44,859 nt of DNA from Candidatus Sumerlaeota bacterium (GTDB taxonomy: Bacteria; Sumerlaeota; Sumerlaeia; UBA8349): NCBI GenBank assembly GCA_016931035.1, contig JAFGFN010000112.1:1-44859 (forward strand). The letters run 5' to 3'. Position 1 is the first letter of the stretch; each line of letters opens with the position of its first letter. Both the position numbers and the translations under genes were made by a program. Shown piece by piece: positions 1 to 9,053 of this stretch. Below the pieces are notes generated by a model. It saw only the letters and a program-made list of their open reading frames with translations. It ran no database searches and was not told where the DNA came from.

Positions 1-378
1 AGCCACGTTGTTTATGTCCGCGGTCGAGTCGGGTCTTTTCCGAATCGAGACCCGTCAACCGATACGGAATCCTGAGAAGCGCTATAACAAGCAATCCGGT
101 TAAAGACGGTTCGCGACGAAAGCGGGTGGAAAAGGGACGACGGGAACAGTATCCTCCCTCCCGCTTCTTCTTTCTTCCCGCACTTCAGCGCCCCGAGCGC
201 CCGCCACACGATCTCCTCCAAACGCGCCACGAACGGGTCCGACCTTCGGCCAATCCGTTGCCCGCAGCCGCACGAGGGAACGACACGCGCGGACTTTATC
301 TGTTGCGAAACCGGGGGGCGCGACGCTAGATTGAGAACAGGGCGTCCGGCAACGGCATACAGGAAAGGAAACGCGATC
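1..378. other. Non-coding region upstream of pgi
   Basis: No convincing gene is seen here. Short open frames exist on both strands, but none has a ribosome binding site with a recognisable product. A hairpin with 7-bp arms (CGGGTCT / AGACCCG) lies near positions 30-54 and has no T-run on either side. A possible promoter for pgi lies near 303-332. Confidence 0.5.
303..332 (+). promoter_or_regulatory. Possible sigma70-type promoter of pgi
   Basis: TTGCGA (303-308), an 18-nt spacer and TAGATT (327-332) resemble -35 and -10 boxes. The expected start of transcription would be about 40 nt before the pgi start codon at 379. The -10 box is a weak match, so this is a pattern-based guess. Confidence 0.3.
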
Positions 379-1788
379 ATGTCCATTCGGTTCGACTATA
401 ACGGCGCAACGACGCAGGCGGTGGGGCGCAGTCACGGCGTCACCGTGAAGGAACTCGAAGGTCTGCGGAAACGAGCGAAGGGAATTCACGAGGACCTGAT
501 GCGGCGGCGCCGGAAGAAGGAACTCGGATTCTACGATCTTCCGTTCGACGACGTTCTCGTCCGGGCGATTCAGGAATACGCGCGGGGTCTGCGCTGGGCC
601 GAGAACTTCGTAGTTCTCGGGATCGGCGGGTCGGCGCTGGGCCCGATCTGCCTCCACACGGCGCTGGCGCACAACTATCACAACCTGCTCCCGGCGGCGA
701 AGCGCCGCGGTCGGCCGAGGCTGTTCGTTCTCGACAATTCCGATCCCGAGATCGTGACGCGACTTTTGGACGCGGTGGACCTGAAGAAGACGGTCTTCAA
801 CGTCGTGACCAAGTCGGGCGCCACACCCGAGACAATGTCGCAGCTCGTCGTGGCCGTCGAGCTGATCCGGCGCAAGATCGGTCCCAAGGCGCTCAAGAAA
901 CACATCGTGGCGACGACCGACGTGTCCAAGGGACTTTTGCGTCCGTTCTGCGACGCTCACGAGCTGGCTTCGTTCGTCGTGCCCGACAACGTGGGGGGGC
1001 GCTTCTCGGTTTTCACGGCGGTGGGGCTTCTTCCGGCGGCGGTCGAGGGGATCGCGATTCATCGTCTTCTGGCCGGCGCCCGAGACATGGCCAAGCGATG
1101 CACGCGGTCCGATCTGATGCGGAACCCGGCGTACCTGAACGCGGCGATCCACTATCTTCTCGACACGCGGCGCGGCAAAACGATGTCGGTCATGATGCCG
1201 TACTCCAACGCGCTGCGCGACGTGGCCGATTGGTATCGTCAGCTGTGGGCCGAGAGCCTCGGCAAGGCCCACGACGTCCACGGGCGCAAGGCGTACGTCG
1301 GTCAGACGCCGATCAAGGCGCTCGGAGCGACCGACCAGCATTCGCAGGTTCAGCTCTACGTGGAAGGCCCGAACAACAAGGTCTTCAATCTCGTCCAGAC
1401 CGAGCGTTTCCGCGCGCGCTGCCCGATCCCGAAGTCGTTTCGCGACATTCCCGAGCTGGCCTATCTCCAAGGCCACGACATGGGCGCGCTGATCAACGCC
1501 GAGCTCGACGCGACGGAGTTCGCTCTGGCCAAGGCGAAGCGCCCGACCGTGCGTTTCGTTCTCGACTCGATCACGCCGGAGAACGTCGGCGGGCTTCTCT
1601 ATCTGCTCGAGGTGCAGACGGCCTTCGCGGGCGGGCTCTACGAGATCGACGCGTTCGATCAGCCCGGAGTCGAGGAAGGCAAGAAGGCGACGGCGGCGCT
1701 GATGGGGCGTTCGAAGGCCGCGGACCTGGCCAAGGCGGCGGAAATCGCGAGTGTTTGGAGGAAGAAGAAAAGCCTGCGCTCGCTCTAG
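379..1788 (+). CDS. pgi: Glucose-6-phosphate isomerase
   Basis: Interconverts glucose-6-phosphate and fructose-6-phosphate in the cytosol (glycolysis and gluconeogenesis). The 469-residue protein shows the family landmarks in order: GIGGSALGP (81-89), the sugar-phosphate loop TKSGATPETMSQ (144-155), VGGRFSVFTAVGLLP (205-219), and GQTPIKALGATDQHSQ (308-323) followed by QLYVEGPNNK. Its length suits the shorter bacterial isomerases. ATG 379 was chosen over the in-frame upstream start at 331 because AGGAAAGGAA lies just before it and the conserved protein begins there. It stands alone on the plus strand and converges with the PPIase gene. A hairpin that acts as terminator starts inside its last codons. 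The assignment is confident. Confidence 0.96.
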   Translation: MSIRFDYNGATTQAVGRSHGVTVKELEGLRKRAKGIHEDLMRRRRKKELGFYDLPFDDVLVRAIQEYARGLRWAENFVVLGIGGSALGPICLHTALAHNYHNLLPAAKRRGRPRLFVLDNSDPEIVTRLLDAVDLKKTVFNVVTKSGATPETMSQLVVAVELIRRKIGPKALKKHIVATTDVSKGLLRPFCDAHELASFVVPDNVGGRFSVFTAVGLLPAAVEGIAIHRLLAGARDMAKRCTRSDLMRNPAYLNAAIHYLLDTRRGKTMSVMMPYSNALRDVADWYRQLWAESLGKAHDVHGRKAYVGQTPIKALGATDQHSQVQLYVEGPNNKVFNLVQTERFRARCPIPKSFRDIPELAYLQGHDMGALINAELDATEFALAKAKRPTVRFVLDSITPENVGGLLYLLEVQTAFAGGLYEIDAFDQPGVEEGKKATAALMGRSKAADLAKAAEIASVWRKKKSLRSL

Positions 1789-1803
1789 AGCGGGGCGCAG
1801 GCT
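1771..1803. terminator. Hairpin terminator shared by convergent genes
   Basis: AGCCTGCGC (1771-1779) pairs with GCGCAGGCT (1795-1803), and an inner CGCTC/GAGCG extends the stem. Read on the minus strand it is followed by TTTTCTTCTTCC, as expected for an intrinsic terminator of the PPIase operon, whose last gene stops at 1844. On the plus strand only TTT follows. The pgi stop codon (1786-1788) sits in the loop, so the pgi 3' end and the terminator overlap. Confidence 0.65.
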
Positions 1804-1843
1804 CCGTTTCAATCTCCCGCACGGGCGAGAATGCCCGCATCTC

Positions 1844-3886
1844 TCATTTCCAGACGACTTGGGCTTCCTCGAGCATCTCCGCGATCTGGGCCTTGGGGAA
1901 ATCCCTGAGGTGGAGCGCGTGGATGAGATCGGGCAGATTCGCCTTCGCTTCTTCGTACGTGGGCACCCCGGCTTCGGTCCGGCTCACAAGCCAAGCGGTC
2001 ATGACCGAGCCCTCGGTCGCGATCGGCCGGGCGATCGTTCCCGGCGCGGCGCTCTCGAGCTCCTTGAGCAAGTCTTTGGGGACGTCCTTTTCGGGCGTGT
2101 TGGAGAAGAGCGCGTCGTTCTCGGCCGCGCCGGGAATGTCCGAATGTTCCCGGACGATGGCTTTGAACGTTTCGACGTTGTCCACGCCGCGAATCAGGTT
2201 CGAGACGGTCAGGAGCGTGTCTTCGGGCGATTGAAGGGCCGTCTGGCTCTGGGTGGTTGTTTCCTCGTCCGTTTCTCCGCCGGTCGCCGGCGCCTCTTTC
2301 GTTCTGATCGCCAGAAGGTGGTAGGTGTAAGTGGGCGGCTTCGTGAACTCCGAGGGGTTCGCGGCGAAAAAGACTTTGGCCTCGGCTTCGCCGATCTCCT
2401 CGGTCTCGATCTGTTTTCTCAGATGCTCCAGATATACCTGGCGCTTCTCCTGGTTGACTCGCGCCTCGGAGGCGATCTGGAAATGGGGCGCGCGGTCGAG
2501 TTTGTCGGCCCTGGCGCGGAGGGCGAGGATTTCGTTGCGGAGGATCGCGTTGGCTTTCAGGTAGGTCTTGACGTCGTCGTCGGTCATCTTCTTCGACGCC
2601 TTATCGAACGAGGGGATGCGGAGCGTCTCCCACGAGTATGTCGTGTCGCCGAGGGTCACGAGGGGGACCGTGGAGGGCGTATCGGGATCCTTGAAAAGAT
2701 CGTAGTCGACTTTCAGCGGCGCCGAGTCGAACGCTTCCTCCAAAAACGCGGTGATTCTCCGGTCGCGCTTCTGACGAGTCACGACGTCTCGGATCTGTCG
2801 GGTCATCTTCTCGTCCAACGGCGGAGCGCGGTCGTCGGTCTTCGCTTCGACGAGAATGAGATTGTACCCGTGCTTGGTCTCGAAGACGTCGGTCGTCTTT
2901 CCGACGTCGGTTTTGCGAACTTGCTCGACGATTTCGGGCAGGGGGGGGCGTCCGGAGAGCCCGATCCTGCGCTGGATCTCGCCCTTCTGCGCGGCGTCGG
3001 AGACCTCCTTCGCGACGTTCATGAAATCTTCGCCCGCCTCGATGCGGCGTTTGGCCTCCTCGATCTTCTCCAGGTTCTTCTTCTTGACCTCGGGTCCCGC
3101 GGGCACGAGAAGGAGCTCGCCGGGCTCGAGCGGCTTGATCGTGGCGCGATCTCCGGTCGAGTAGCCGGGCGCGCGGGGCGATTTGGCGTCGCTGTCGATC
3201 AGGACGCGATCGACCATGGCGACGTCGCCCGAGATTTCTTGAGCGAGTTTCTCGAGCGTATCGCCTTCCTTGGTTTCCACGCTCACGTAGTTGCTCGCGA
3301 AGATGTGGCGCATATCGAACGAGAAGGGAGGGATGAACAATCGCGAATTGGCGCCGTAATAGTCCTGGATCTCTTGTTCGGTGGCCTCGGACGTCTTGTC
3401 CAGGATTTCCGTGCGAAAGAGGATCGAACGCAGCATCCTCTTGTCGGCGGCTTCGTCTGAGCGCAGGGTTTCGCTCGAGAGCGTCAATCCCAGTTCATCG
3501 AACCGGCGCGCGGCCACACGCGCCACGGCGCAGTCTTCGACCAGATTGCGCAGCCCGTCTTTCGGTCGGGTCAGCGTTTCTCCCGGCGCAAAGCCGGGCG
3601 CCTGAGCTCCCTCGACAAACCAATCGAGCATTTCGCGCGTCAGCGGTTGGCCGCTTACGGTCGCGACCACTTCTTGAGGCGCCGCCGACGGGGCCTGTTG
3701 CGATTCGGCCGCGGACTGGGATTGACTTTGCGGCGCCGTGGGAGTCGGCGGCGCGCCGCAGGCAGCCAGCACGATCGACAGTGCGGCCGCACAACAGGCG
3801 AGACGCAACAAAGCCGTGCGACCGACAAGCCGGCTCGCGCGGCGGTTCAGAAGTTCTGCAGCAGTGGCAATCGACGTCCTCGACAT
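1844..3886 (-). CDS. Large PPIC-type (parvulin/SurA-like) peptidyl-prolyl isomerase lipoprotein
   Basis: Predicted envelope chaperone and prolyl isomerase of 680 residues. A hydrophobic signal ends in a lipobox (LAAC, Cys43), followed by a Q/S/P-rich linker. A SurA-N-like helical region (about 72-180) precedes a parvulin domain. The first strand of that domain (MRHIFAS, 192-198) is separated from the next helix (EEAKRRIEAGEDFMNVAKEVSD, about 276-297) by a LysM-like block (about 203-264, EGDTLEKLAQEI then LEPGELLLVPAG). The domain closes with DVFETKHGYNLILVEAK. A second, weaker parvulin-like region starts at YTYHLLAIRTKE (520-531). ATG 3886 was chosen for its GGAGAG and for the signal peptide; upstream in-frame codons lie in ybeY. 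It is the last gene after the TPR lipoprotein and ybeY, 13 nt from the ybeY stop. Client proteins are unknown. Confidence 0.82.
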   Translation of the reverse strand: MSRTSIATAAELLNRRASRLVGRTALLRLACCAAALSIVLAACGAPPTPTAPQSQSQSAAESQQAPSAAPQEVVATVSGQPLTREMLDWFVEGAQAPGFAPGETLTRPKDGLRNLVEDCAVARVAARRFDELGLTLSSETLRSDEAADKRMLRSILFRTEILDKTSEATEQEIQDYYGANSRLFIPPFSFDMRHIFASNYVSVETKEGDTLEKLAQEISGDVAMVDRVLIDSDAKSPRAPGYSTGDRATIKPLEPGELLLVPAGPEVKKKNLEKIEEAKRRIEAGEDFMNVAKEVSDAAQKGEIQRRIGLSGRPPLPEIVEQVRKTDVGKTTDVFETKHGYNLILVEAKTDDRAPPLDEKMTRQIRDVVTRQKRDRRITAFLEEAFDSAPLKVDYDLFKDPDTPSTVPLVTLGDTTYSWETLRIPSFDKASKKMTDDDVKTYLKANAILRNEILALRARADKLDRAPHFQIASEARVNQEKRQVYLEHLRKQIETEEIGEAEAKVFFAANPSEFTKPPTYTYHLLAIRTKEAPATGGETDEETTTQSQTALQSPEDTLLTVSNLIRGVDNVETFKAIVREHSDIPGAAENDALFSNTPEKDVPKDLLKELESAAPGTIARPIATEGSVMTAWLVSRTEAGVPTYEEAKANLPDLIHALHLRDFPKAQIAEMLEEAQVVWK

Positions 3887-3899
3887 GGTGTTCTCTCTC

Positions 3900-4415
3900 C
3901 TAGCGTTTGCTGTCGCGATCCGACATCGAAAGAATACCGAGACTTTCGAGCCGATCGACACATCCTCTTTCCATCCGGCGCATCCGGCGCGCACGCGCCG
4001 CCGCTTTGCCGGCGTCTTGGCGGCTGGCTTCGTGGTCGTAGCCGAGCAGATGCAACACGCCGTGGACGAGCAGGATCGCGATCTCGCGTCGCACCGAGTG
4101 TTTTCTCTCGCCGGCCTGACGCTCGGCGGTTTCGAGCGAGACGACCACGTCGCCCAACAGGCGCGTTCCCTCGCGGGGAAACGCCTCCCCTTCGCTCATC
4201 GCAAAGGCCAGGACGTCGGTCGTTCGGTCGAGGCCGCGATACCGGGCGTTGAGCCCGCGCATCTCTTCGTCGCCGACGAAGAGGACGCTGACCTCCGAAT
4301 CTTCGTCGACGTTCGACTGCTCAAGGACCTCTCGAACCACTCGCCGCGTCAGAGCGGTCAATCCTCGGCTCTCGCGCGGTCCGAGACGCCATGCGTGCCG
4401 GATCAGTACGTCCAT
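3900..4415 (-). CDS. ybeY: Endoribonuclease YbeY (16S rRNA 3'-end maturation factor)
   Basis: Zinc-dependent single-strand RNase that acts in 16S rRNA maturation and ribosome quality control. The 171-residue protein carries the diagnostic HGVLHLLGYDH motif (118-128), whose three histidines bind the metal. The upstream FVGDEEMRGLNARYRGLDRTTDVLAF stretch (46-71) is also typical of the family. Its C-terminal tail is basic and slightly longer than usual. It follows the TPR lipoprotein gene by 72 nt, and its stop codon lies beside the ribosome binding site of the PPIase gene, so the three are probably co-transcribed. The common neighbours phoH and era are not present. Confidence 0.94.
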   Translation of the reverse strand: MDVLIRHAWRLGPRESRGLTALTRRVVREVLEQSNVDEDSEVSVLFVGDEEMRGLNARYRGLDRTTDVLAFAMSEGEAFPREGTRLLGDVVVSLETAERQAGERKHSVRREIAILLVHGVLHLLGYDHEASRQDAGKAAARARRMRRMERGCVDRLESLGILSMSDRDSKR

Positions 4416-4487
4416 CTTTCGTCAGGTCGGACGGCCCGGGTTCCGAACCGCGGTCTCGAGGCCGCCGGTCCGGGCTCGCCCGCAAGA

Positions 4488-5753
4488 TCAGTTTTCGTCC
4501 TCTACGGCCCGCGCGGTCTGCGACGTAGCGGCCGTCTCGGCCGATGTCGAGAGGCCCTCACTCGACTCGAGCGAGGTCGTGGTGGCCTCCTCGGCGGCTT
4601 TGCGCTCGGCCTCCATCCGCTTGGTCTGGTCGATCAGCGCAATCGTGTCGTGCGCCTGCACGGCGATCGAGCTGTCGGGATACTCGGTCGCTATTTGGCG
4701 ACAGAGCTCGAGCGCCTTATCGTAATCGCCCCTCTCGAAACAGACGTTTTGGGCTAGGAAGAGCATCATCTTCGAACGGGCGGAGGGACTTGCCACGGAG
4801 GCGATGTGTTTCTGCAAAAGGGCTTCAGCCTTCTCGCTGTCCCGCAGTTCCTGGTAGACAATCGCCTTCTGCATGACGGCGTCGGCCTTCTTGTCCTCGT
4901 CCACTTCGGCTTCGATCTTCTCTTCAAACAATCGGAGACTCTCGTTCAGGGCTTCGAGAGCGGCCTTGCGGTGGGCTTCCTTCGCGGTCTCGTCGGTGTC
5001 CTCGCGCGACATGAGGTTGTAGAAATACCCGATGCCGTACATGATCATCGGCTTCATTTCCGATTCCGGCCGGTTCTCGAGGTAGCCGCTATAGATGGCG
5101 ATGGCTTCCTCGACCTTCCTGTCGTTGACGAGTTTTCCGACAAGGTGGTCCATGGCCTGGATCGCAACGGATTCGTCGGCGCACGTATCGCGAATGCTCT
5201 CGAACTGGGCCACGGCTTTGGCTTCGTCGCCGGCGGAGCGGTACATCTCGCCCAGCATGAGGGCGAGTCTGGTTGCGAACTCGGGGCTGGCGACTTGCGC
5301 CCCGGGTTTCTCGGCCAGGATTTTGGCCGCTTCCTCGGGACTCTGGGCGACGACCAGGGTCGAGGAAGTGGCGAGCAGTTCGCCGATCGCTTCGTCGAAT
5401 TGCTTGGCGTTCTCCAGAATGAGCATGGAACGAACGAAGGCGATCTGTCCGAGGTCGCTGGCCAGTCCGTTTCTCTTACTCACGACGCGCAGCAGATCGT
5501 AGGCGCCTCGCGAGTCCTGATTCTTGAGCAGAAGGTCGGCCAGGAGAAAGCGGGCGCGGTCCGCCTCGGGGGTGTCGGGAGCGAGTTCGATGACCCTGCG
5601 GTACTTGACCGTGGCCCCCATGAAATCGCTGTTTTGGTGCGCGATGCGGCCTTCCTCGAGCAAGTCCTCGGGGGTTTTCTTGCGGCACCCGGTCCAGCTC
5701 AGGGCCAGACAGAGGGCAAGAACCCAGATCGTCGTCGTGCGAAATCTCGTCAT
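4488..5753 (-). CDS. TPR-repeat lipoprotein
   Basis: A 421-residue exported protein built of tetratricopeptide-like helices. ATG 5753 is preceded by AAGGAA at 8 nt, whereas the in-frame upstream ATG lacks a site. The N-terminus is a signal with a degenerate lipobox (SWTGC at about 18-22; Trp at -3 is unusual). TPR-like units begin at EEGRIAHQNSDFMGATVKYRRV and recur through the protein, for example IAIYSGYLENRPESE and LELCRQIATEYPDSS. The acidic Ser/Thr-rich C-terminus is probably disordered. Such proteins scaffold envelope complexes, as BamD and CpoB do, but no specific function can be read here. It is first in the operon with ybeY and the PPIase. Confidence 0.75.
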   Translation of the reverse strand: MTRFRTTTIWVLALCLALSWTGCRKKTPEDLLEEGRIAHQNSDFMGATVKYRRVIELAPDTPEADRARFLLADLLLKNQDSRGAYDLLRVVSKRNGLASDLGQIAFVRSMLILENAKQFDEAIGELLATSSTLVVAQSPEEAAKILAEKPGAQVASPEFATRLALMLGEMYRSAGDEAKAVAQFESIRDTCADESVAIQAMDHLVGKLVNDRKVEEAIAIYSGYLENRPESEMKPMIMYGIGYFYNLMSREDTDETAKEAHRKAALEALNESLRLFEEKIEAEVDEDKKADAVMQKAIVYQELRDSEKAEALLQKHIASVASPSARSKMMLFLAQNVCFERGDYDKALELCRQIATEYPDSSIAVQAHDTIALIDQTKRMEAERKAAEEATTTSLESSEGLSTSAETAATSQTARAVEDEN

Positions 5754-5843
5754 GATTAAGTTCCTTGTGGCCACTTGGAATCCGTTTCCTTCTTTCGAGC
5801 CGCGGCGGGTCGAAGGCGATTTCTACCAGATTCCGGCGAGAAA

Positions 5844-7268
5844 TCAAAGGAAATCCTTGAGTTGTCTCCATCCGCAGCGGACATAGTTGGCGAACTCGCG
5901 CGCGGAACGGGCGCGCCGGAGCGTGCGCAGGACAAAGCGGGGTCGCGTGTAGAATTGCCTCATGGCGCGGGTCCGGGCCCGAGCCAGTTCCTCGCGGCTG
6001 AGGGCGAGGCTGGGCATCGCCGGGCCGTCGTAAGCCTGGCGGGGTATCTCGCCGTCTTCGAGCAGGCCGAGCGACACGGCTTGGCGGTAGAGGCTCGTGC
6101 CGGGGAAGGGATAGACGTAGAAGATCTCCAAGACGTCGGGGTCGATTTCTCGGGCGAACCGCTCGTTGGCGGCGAGGGTCTCGCGCGTTTCCCACGGCAG
6201 ACCGATCAGGAAATACACACTCGAGAGGATTCCCGCGCGGCGGGTCACGGCCAGGGCTTCGCGCGCGGCATCGAGATCGGTCTTCTTCCCCATCCGGTCG
6301 AGCATCGCCTGGTCTCCGCTCTCGATTCCGAAAGCGACGATCCAACAACCGGCGCGCTTCATTTCTTCGAGGAGCGGGAGATCGATGGAGTCCACGCGGC
6401 TGTTGCACGACCATTCGATGGGAAGACGACGCGTGCGGATCTCGCGACACAGATCGAGGACCCACGCGCGGTCGGCCGTAAAGAGGTCGGACCGGAAGAG
6501 GAAACTGCGAATGCCGAACCGCCCGACGCATTCCTCGATCTCCGCGAGGATGTTGCCGACCGAGCGGACGCGGTTGCGCCGTCCGGCGACCTGGTTGGAG
6601 AGGCAGAAAATGCAGTCGTAGGGACAGCCGCGGTTGGTGACGACGGTGGTTTGCAGCGCGCCCGTGTCGGGTCGGAAATAGAGCGAGTTGTTGGCCAGGT
6701 GGCGCGCGGGAAACGGAAGCGAATCGAGGTCCTCGATGAACGGCCGGTCGGCCGTGCGGACGATCTCTCCGTTCGGCGCCGAGCGGAAAGTGAGACCGGC
6801 GATCTGTTCCCACGGTCTGCCCTCGGCGAGCTCGCGACACGCCGGTTCGAACTCGCCACGCAGGGCCAGGTCCAGGTCGGCGCACCGCTCGAGCGCCGCG
6901 CGGTCGAGCGTGTTGAAGTGCGCCCCTTTCGCCGCGACGACGGCGTCGGGGGCGACGCGCTTGATGCGGGTGGCGACGCGCATGTCGTCGTCGAAACCGG
7001 GAGTGGTGATGCTGAGGACGACCATGTCGGGCGCGAACTCCCTCAGGTCGTTCTCCAGATCGGTCTCGCCGCGTCGCTCGCCCGGGTAATCGACCAGACG
7101 GCACGTGGCGCCTCCGCGCTCAAACGCCGCGCCGGCGTAGAGCAAGTCGATCGGCGGGCGCAGAGCGACCGTTTTCAGATTCTCGATCGGGGTCTGGCAC
7201 CGGTCCTCGCGGATATAGAGACCGGTCGGCGGCACGGCCAGGAGGACTTTCTTGACGTTTCGACTCAT
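5844..7268 (-). CDS. B12-binding radical SAM protein
   Basis: Predicted cobalamin-dependent radical SAM enzyme of 474 residues. The N-terminal third has the Rossmann-like fold expected for B12 binding (VLLAVPPTGLY at the start, then DMVVLSITTPGFDDD at about 81-95). The 4Fe-4S/SAM motif is CPYDCIFC (Cys215, 219, 222), followed by the glycine-rich and strand motifs of the barrel (IVAFGIESGDQAMLDRMGKK). Relatives include BchE and HpnJ and enzymes of natural product or lipid modification; the substrate cannot be inferred. ATG 7268 has GAGGAAG upstream, so the long upstream in-frame extension is only the antisense of other codons. It lies 116 nt after the flavoprotein gene and may be co-transcribed with it. 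Confidence 0.86.
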   Translation of the reverse strand: MSRNVKKVLLAVPPTGLYIREDRCQTPIENLKTVALRPPIDLLYAGAAFERGGATCRLVDYPGERRGETDLENDLREFAPDMVVLSITTPGFDDDMRVATRIKRVAPDAVVAAKGAHFNTLDRAALERCADLDLALRGEFEPACRELAEGRPWEQIAGLTFRSAPNGEIVRTADRPFIEDLDSLPFPARHLANNSLYFRPDTGALQTTVVTNRGCPYDCIFCLSNQVAGRRNRVRSVGNILAEIEECVGRFGIRSFLFRSDLFTADRAWVLDLCREIRTRRLPIEWSCNSRVDSIDLPLLEEMKRAGCWIVAFGIESGDQAMLDRMGKKTDLDAAREALAVTRRAGILSSVYFLIGLPWETRETLAANERFAREIDPDVLEIFYVYPFPGTSLYRQAVSLGLLEDGEIPRQAYDGPAMPSLALSREELARARTRAMRQFYTRPRFVLRTLRRARSAREFANYVRCGWRQLKDFL

Positions 7269-7384
7269 TGCTTCCTCATTGCGACACGCGAGATACTGAT
7301 CGCTCTTTGTCTTGTTCTTCTCGCCGCGAAATCGCTCTGTCGCGGTTCCAGCGGCGTCCGGAGACGCGCGTCGGCGCCGCAATC

Positions 7385-8845
7385 TCAATCGACGATTCTG
7401 TAGTCGTCGAATCGGGGCACTTCGGACTGGAACCATGCCTCGACCGGCGCGGCTTCCTGGCTCCAGCGCCGGACGGCGCGCAGTCCCATGTGGATCGAAT
7501 GATCCATGTTGTTGTGATGAAACAGCCCTTGGCGGCCGAGCGAAATGAGGTTCGAGATTCCTCTCAGAGATTCCCAGATTCGTCCCAGATCGTCCCGGTA
7601 CCCGAGCCGGTACAGCGGGTAGGCGTATGCGAGCCGGTGGACGTGGGTCGAGACGACGTCCGAAGGGTGGAACAAGCCCGTTGCGGCCACCTCGGCCACG
7701 GCGCGCCGGCCGATCTCCTCGTCCGAAGCCTGCCACAGACCGCTGCCGGGAGCGGCGGTCATCTCCATGCAAAGAACCGTTTGGTCGGGGGGCGCCATCG
7801 AGGGATCGAAATTCTTCGGTTCGTAGGCGCGGTTGACCGACGGAGAGGATTCGGGGAAGTAGAGCCAATGGTCGGCGCTCAGACTGGGGCGCTGGAGAAT
7901 GACGTAAACGAGAAAGATGTTCAGGAACTCGAGATTGCGCGCGGCGGCGCGGGCGCCGTCGTCGGGTGCGCCGGTCCCCTCGGAAATCTCGACTAGGCGA
8001 GGGAGGGGGATGGTGGAGAAGAAGAAATCGCCCGCGAGAACGTGCTCGGCTCCCCGCGGATTGGTGTAGACGATCTTCTCTATGCGGCCGTTCGAGAAGA
8101 CAACGCGACGCACGTCGGCCCCGCACACGATCCGTCCTCCCATCGCGCCGATATCGCAGGCCATCCGGACCGGGAGGCTTTCGATTCCCCCCTTGAGATA
8201 GTGGAACCGCTGGAGCGACGTTTCGTTTCCCTCGGGTTCCGCGCCGGGCAGGAGCATGCGCCGCGCGACGCTCCCGAGCGAGCCCCCGGTGGCGCGCACG
8301 CGGGCCGCATCGACGGAGACTTCGCGCGGGTCCGCCTTCCACGTCTTGCGGATATAGGGGAACACGAGGGCCTCGCACAGGGGACGTCCGTAGGCGCGCA
8401 CCATGGCGGCGGCGAACGAATCGTCGCGCGACCTGGGGAACAGCGAGCGGCATCGCTCGACGGCGAAGCCCAGGGCGAACCGCGCGAGTCGGGCAAAGCC
8501 GAAGGCGCGCAGGAGCTGCGCGACGCGGGGCGGATAGTCCACGAATCTCCCCCGCACGTACATGCGGCTCAGACGGCGGACCACGAAGATCCGGTCGCTC
8601 ATCACGTCCTGGAACCATTTGTTCATCTCGGGGAGGGAGCTGAAAATCCGATGCGGTCCCAGGTCGGCCCTCACGCCCTCGGTCAGTTGGAGCGATACGG
8701 CCATGCCACCCGGACGGTCTTGCTTCTCGACGAGGGTGACGCGGCACTCTGCGGTCTGAAGCGCCGCGCGGGCCACGCTCAGGCCCGCCAATCCGCCGCC
8801 CAGAATCACCAGGTGCGGTTTTTCGCCGTTGGGAGAGTTCTGCAT
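7385..8845 (-). CDS. FAD-dependent oxidoreductase, UDP-galactopyranose mutase/amine oxidase-like
   Basis: A 486-residue flavoprotein. The N-terminal dinucleotide-binding motif [18 protein letters not shown] (12-29) with [12 protein letters not shown] binds FAD. The C-terminal [20 protein letters not shown] block is typical of UGM-like and protoporphyrinogen-oxidase-like proteins found in bacterial sugar gene clusters. It is longer than classical Glf (about 370 residues), so UDP-galactopyranose mutase itself is unlikely. The ATG has AGGAC close upstream and a plausible minus-strand promoter at 8899-8926. Its partners are the radical SAM gene downstream and the divergent floA/glycosyltransferase unit. 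A role in sugar or lipid modification is an inference. Confidence 0.8.
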   Translation of the reverse strand: MQNSPNGEKPHLVILGGGLAGLSVARAALQTAECRVTLVEKQDRPGGMAVSLQLTEGVRADLGPHRIFSSLPEMNKWFQDVMSDRIFVVRRLSRMYVRGRFVDYPPRVAQLLRAFGFARLARFALGFAVERCRSLFPRSRDDSFAAAMVRAYGRPLCEALVFPYIRKTWKADPREVSVDAARVRATGGSLGSVARRMLLPGAEPEGNETSLQRFHYLKGGIESLPVRMACDIGAMGGRIVCGADVRRVVFSNGRIEKIVYTNPRGAEHVLAGDFFFSTIPLPRLVEISEGTGAPDDGARAAARNLEFLNIFLVYVILQRPSLSADHWLYFPESSPSVNRAYEPKNFDPSMAPPDQTVLCMEMTAAPGSGLWQASDEEIGRRAVAEVAATGLFHPSDVVSTHVHRLAYAYPLYRLGYRDDLGRIWESLRGISNLISLGRQGLFHHNNMDHSIHMGLRAVRRWSQEAAPVEAWFQSEVPRFDDYRIVD

Positions 8846-8898
8846 AGTCCTCGTCCGTCCGTCGCCGGAATTCGGCTTTCAGCGGGTCACATGTATCC

Positions 8899-8926
8899 AG
8901 CATAGCAAAGCTCGGGGAAATGGCAA
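8899..8926 (-). promoter_or_regulatory. Promoter of the flavoprotein/radical SAM unit
   Basis: On the minus strand TTGCCA (8926-8921), a 16-nt spacer and TATGCT (8904-8899) form a good sigma70-like promoter. It would start transcription about 45 nt before the flavoprotein start codon. Confidence 0.45.
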
Positions 8927-8938
8927 TGCGCAAAGTCC

Positions 8939-8968
8939 TTGCCACACTCGCCCCGATTCGTGTAGGAA
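8939..8968 (+). promoter_or_regulatory. Possible promoter of floA
   Basis: TTGCCA (8939-8944) and TAGGAA (8963-8968) with an 18-nt spacer lie back-to-back with the minus-strand promoter. The predicted 5' UTR of floA is about 80 nt. The -10 box is imperfect. Confidence 0.35.
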
Positions 8969-9053
8969 TGAGGAAAGGCTTTGCATCACTGCGTTCCCCG
9001 CCTCCCGAATTCGGCGGGGTCGATGGACTAAACCCGAGTTGGAGGAACCCCCG

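Noticed and set aside
331-378. Longer N-terminus of glucose-6-phosphate isomerase
   Set aside because: The extra 16 residues precede the ribosome binding site of ATG 379 and have no counterpart in the family.
7385-8845. Naming the flavoprotein UDP-galactopyranose mutase (glf)
   Set aside because: It is about 110 residues longer than Glf, and the C-terminal motif is shared with other amine-oxidase-like proteins, so only the superfamily call is supported.
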